From NCBI GenBank assembly GCA_030064955.1, contig JASJDW010000006.1, forward strand, positions 1 through 44,840: a stretch of 44,840 nt of DNA, written 5' to 3'. Origin of the DNA: Crocosphaera sp. (GTDB lineage Bacteria > Cyanobacteriota > Cyanobacteriia > Cyanobacteriales > Microcystaceae). The translations under genes and the position numbers were made by a program. Of this stretch, positions 43,262 through 44,840 are shown in pieces (position 1 is the first letter of the stretch; the number at the start of each line of letters is the position of its first letter). The notes below the pieces were generated by a model. It made no database searches and had not been told where the DNA came from. It saw only the letters and a program-made list of their open reading frames with translations.

Positions 43262-43680
43262 CTTACAGCATAAGACTTAATTTATTAACCCCAAAGGTTA
43301 ATACTATTGTAGAGGATTAAGACAAAAGTTGGCGCAATAATACACCATATCTAGAGATATAGTGATTTTTAAGATACAGATATACTATATATAGCGTCCA
43401 TGTAGTGAATGGATAAATGAAATAAACGGTTTAAGATTATTTCTAGATTATTTAACTAAAAATCTGATGTAATGCGATCGCTTCTTTACATAATAAATTA
43501 GTTTTTTAACAGGAAAATATGGGAATAATTTTCTAAATTCTTCAATTTTCTAGGTCATTTACATTTCTTTAACTTCTGAAAAATATTAAGCGTTCTTTAA
43601 ATTTTTGTTGTTCATGATTCCATTTTCAACTATTGTCGTTATCATTACACACATATAACCTTACTCCATAGCAAACTATC
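43262..43680. other. AT-rich gap between higB and a secreted protein gene
   Basis: This 419-bp stretch contains one HIP1-like GCGATCGC octamer (near 43477) and AT-rich sequence. No gene, RNA or repeat is recognisable. Confidence 0.6.
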
Positions 43681-44103
43681 ATGAATGTATCAATAAGAAA
43701 GCCATATAATTTATTGGCTTATGTAACAACCGCTACTTTTTTCTTAGGTATGACTCTAAGCTCCTCCGCATCTACTACATCGTTGAAAAAATATGACAAT
43801 ATCAACCTCAAACAATTCAACGAATGTATAAAACCGCCTAGTTCCAATGGTTCAGAACAAGGTTGGGCTGATTATCACGGCGAAAATCAAGGTAAAGTCG
43901 AATTAAAAGTTAGGAATCAACCCATGATTTCCGATGGGACTATTGCAGCCACCTTATCCTATGAATTTGAACCATCAGAAGAATTATTAACCCTAGAAAT
44001 CAAAGAAAAAACCTCATTTATGTTTGGCATGATCCAAGCATCAGATGAACAAATTTGGGAAGGATTTGACGGATTAGTTCGGCAATGTCGAAATTATAGT
44101 TAA
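43681..44103 (+). CDS. Hypothetical exported protein
   Basis: A 140-residue protein I do not recognise. The first ~30 residues form a signal peptide: basic Arg-Lys, then a hydrophobic core ending Leu-Gly-Met-Thr-Leu-Ser-Ser-Ser-Ala-Ser, with likely cleavage after Ala-Ser. The mature part has two cysteines (near 49 and 136) that could form a disulfide and a repeated Glu-rich beta pattern. It would act in the periplasm or thylakoid lumen. It is convergent with the next gene and separated from it by no bases. Confidence 0.6.
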   Translation: MNVSIRKPYNLLAYVTTATFFLGMTLSSSASTTSLKKYDNINLKQFNECIKPPSSNGSEQGWADYHGENQGKVELKVRNQPMISDGTIAATLSYEFEPSEELLTLEIKEKTSFMFGMIQASDEQIWEGFDGLVRQCRNYS

Positions 44104-44421
44104 TTAGAAAGGGAAAGATACCCTAACTCTTTCTTCAGGGGCAGGTCGTTCTTGACGAATATCAAAAGAAGGAGAACCGTTTCTATCATTAATACGAATT
44201 CTAGTTTGAGGTCTTCTTTGTTCTTCGACTCCTACCCTCAAGCGGCCATTATCACCGTAAACTCTCACATTCGTTCTGCTTCGGCGACGACGTTCGTTAG
44301 AAAAATCCACCCGAACATCATCTCCGAGTTCGATAATTTGGGCATTAACGGTTTTCGTCCCCAGAGAAGATGTCATCAGGACACCAAAGGTCAACATTGC
44401 AAATATAGAAATCGGTTTCAT
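44104..44421 (-). CDS. Hypothetical exported Arg-rich protein
   Basis: A 105-residue protein starting at ATG 44421, which has GGAG about 9 bp upstream; the open frame to 44463 adds 14 residues without a better start. A signal peptide ends in Val-Asn-Ala just before Gln-Ile-Ile. The mature ~80 residues are highly charged with an Arg-Arg-Arg-Arg run and alternating Arg and Asp/Glu, probably extended or disordered. The family is unknown to me. Confidence 0.58.
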   Translation of the reverse strand: MKPISIFAMLTFGVLMTSSLGTKTVNAQIIELGDDVRVDFSNERRRRSRTNVRVYGDNGRLRVGVEEQRRPQTRIRINDRNGSPSFDIRQERPAPEERVRVSFPF

Positions 44422-44548
44422 GGGGAATTCTCCAAAAACACTTAACAGACAACAAACAATCATTACTATGCCTTAAGGGGATCTTATCCTTACTTCTCTA
44501 ACGGTTACTTCCCCCAATTGTATGATTTCTGGTTAAGACTTTTTACGG

Positions 44549-44656
44549 TTAAATTAAACCCACGGACTCTAACCCGTGGGTTTTTCTGATTTTAATGGTT
44601 TGACGCTCTCCGCCGTAAACGGACGGAGATTCTTGGTTCAGTGACACGCCTTTAAA
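44549..44656 (-). pseudogene. Possible remnant of a TnpB 3' end
   Basis: A 35-codon minus-strand frame ends at TAA 44549-44551. It contains Val-Ser-Leu-Asn-Gln-Glu-Ser-Pro-Ser-Val-Tyr-Gly-Gly-Glu-Arg-Gln, resembling the tail found at the 3' end of cyanobacterial IS200/IS605 tnpB genes. A TAG at 44657-44659 cuts it off upstream. Weak evidence. Confidence 0.3.
44556..44584 (+). terminator. Perfect 10-bp hairpin with T-run
   Basis: AAACCCACGG-ACTCTAAC-CCGTGGGTTT followed by TT. It could end a transcript on the plus strand or form the subterminal hairpin of an IS200/IS605-type element. Confidence 0.5.
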
Positions 44657-44728
44657 CTATCTATCCTTACTAGCCTAAATATGAGTTTAGCACAAGTTTT
44701 CTGGTCTGAGCCAAAAAGCGGATGCGAC

Positions 44729-44753
44729 CCTACCGCCGTCTTACGGCGGTAGG
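44729..44753. repeat. Perfect 11-bp GC-rich inverted repeat
   Basis: CCTACCGCCGT-CTT-ACGGCGGTAGG, a perfect 11-bp stem with a 3-nt loop. It stands out in AT-rich DNA and is of the kind recognised by IS200/IS605 transposases at element ends. Confidence 0.75.
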
Positions 44754-44840
44754 ATGCGCGCACCAAGAAGTTGCTAAAATATGGTTGCTACGCAGTTAAT
44801 ATATTTGGTCGGGGTTTCATCCCACCGCTAACGTTCGTGT

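Larger units (their letters stand above)
44464..44840. other. Right edge: hairpins and possible IS200/IS605 end
   Basis: No full gene is present in these 377 bp. It holds a terminator-like hairpin (44556-44583), a short remnant frame (44549-44656) and a perfect GC-rich palindrome (44729-44753). The sequence runs off the window at a GGTGGGATGAAACC-like motif on the minus strand that often accompanies IS200/IS605 elements. Confidence 0.4.

Overview
The window reads as chromosomal DNA from a cyanobacterium. It has a light-independent protochlorophyllide reductase gene (chlB), two enzymes that look like phytol salvage kinases, a group 2 sigma factor, a FutB-type iron permease, many GCGATCGC (HIP1) octamers and low-GC coding. 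The gene set and base composition resemble unicellular Crocosphaera/Cyanothece-type genomes. That genus-level guess is inference.

Layout. 1-2200: a partial basic ORF, a cytochrome b561-like gene, a small MITE-like element, moaB and a GNAT acetyltransferase. 2300-7120: a zinc-limitation cluster, with thrS divergent from two tandem COG0523 GTPase genes and folE. Perfect or near-perfect Zur-type palindromes lie in both promoter regions. 7146-9440: a TniQ/TnsD-like remnant, tRNA-Lys(UUU), an aldose-epimerase-like gene and a VTE5-type phytol kinase. 9840-14380: a PGM1-like ATP-grasp ligase, divergent from a Nudix / FGGY sugar kinase / DUF92 (VTE6-type) operon, then a DUF1823 gene. 14566-17240: FutB-type permease, a small HTH protein and a lone IS200-like (RAYT-like) transposase followed by two tandem hairpin-rich repeats. 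17860-24013: a transketolase/phosphoketolase-like enzyme, a broken PIN toxin gene, ilvC, accB-efp and a methyltransferase. 24356-24553: a 22-copy 9-bp G-rich minisatellite. 24600-34910: an uncharacterised KOW-like protein, mtnA, a sulfotransferase, a Ski2-like helicase, a sigma factor, an alpha/beta hydrolase, chlB and a DUF2283 protein. 34967-38541: an accessory island holding a coiled-coil membrane protein, a ParB-HhH protein, a PD-(D/E)XK nuclease fused to ParA, and a HEPN/MNT toxin-antitoxin pair. 38831-44421: ilvD, pyrD, a HigB toxin with a HigA-ImmA/IrrE fusion, and two small exported proteins. The right edge carries hairpins and a tail suggestive of an IS200/IS605 element end.

The most interesting system is the two-gene unit at 35400-37497. 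An N-terminal PD-(D/E)XK domain with E, D and ExK all present is joined to a complete ParA ATPase. One base separates it from a ParB-fold protein with a C-terminal helix-hairpin-helix domain. It sits beside a HEPN/MNT pair in an otherwise housekeeping stretch. I know of no described system with this architecture; a defence, anti-plasmid or DNA-positioning role is inference. The Zur-boxed thrS/COG0523/folE cluster is the best-supported regulatory unit.

Several families of short repeats are scattered between genes: 9-bp G-rich arrays, a three-copy ~115-165 bp repeat, tandem hairpin units, a 12-bp-TIR MITE and GGTGGGY...RCCCACC hairpins. Several remnants (moaB 3' end, PIN toxin, TniQ tail, possible IS605 tail) show active rearrangement.
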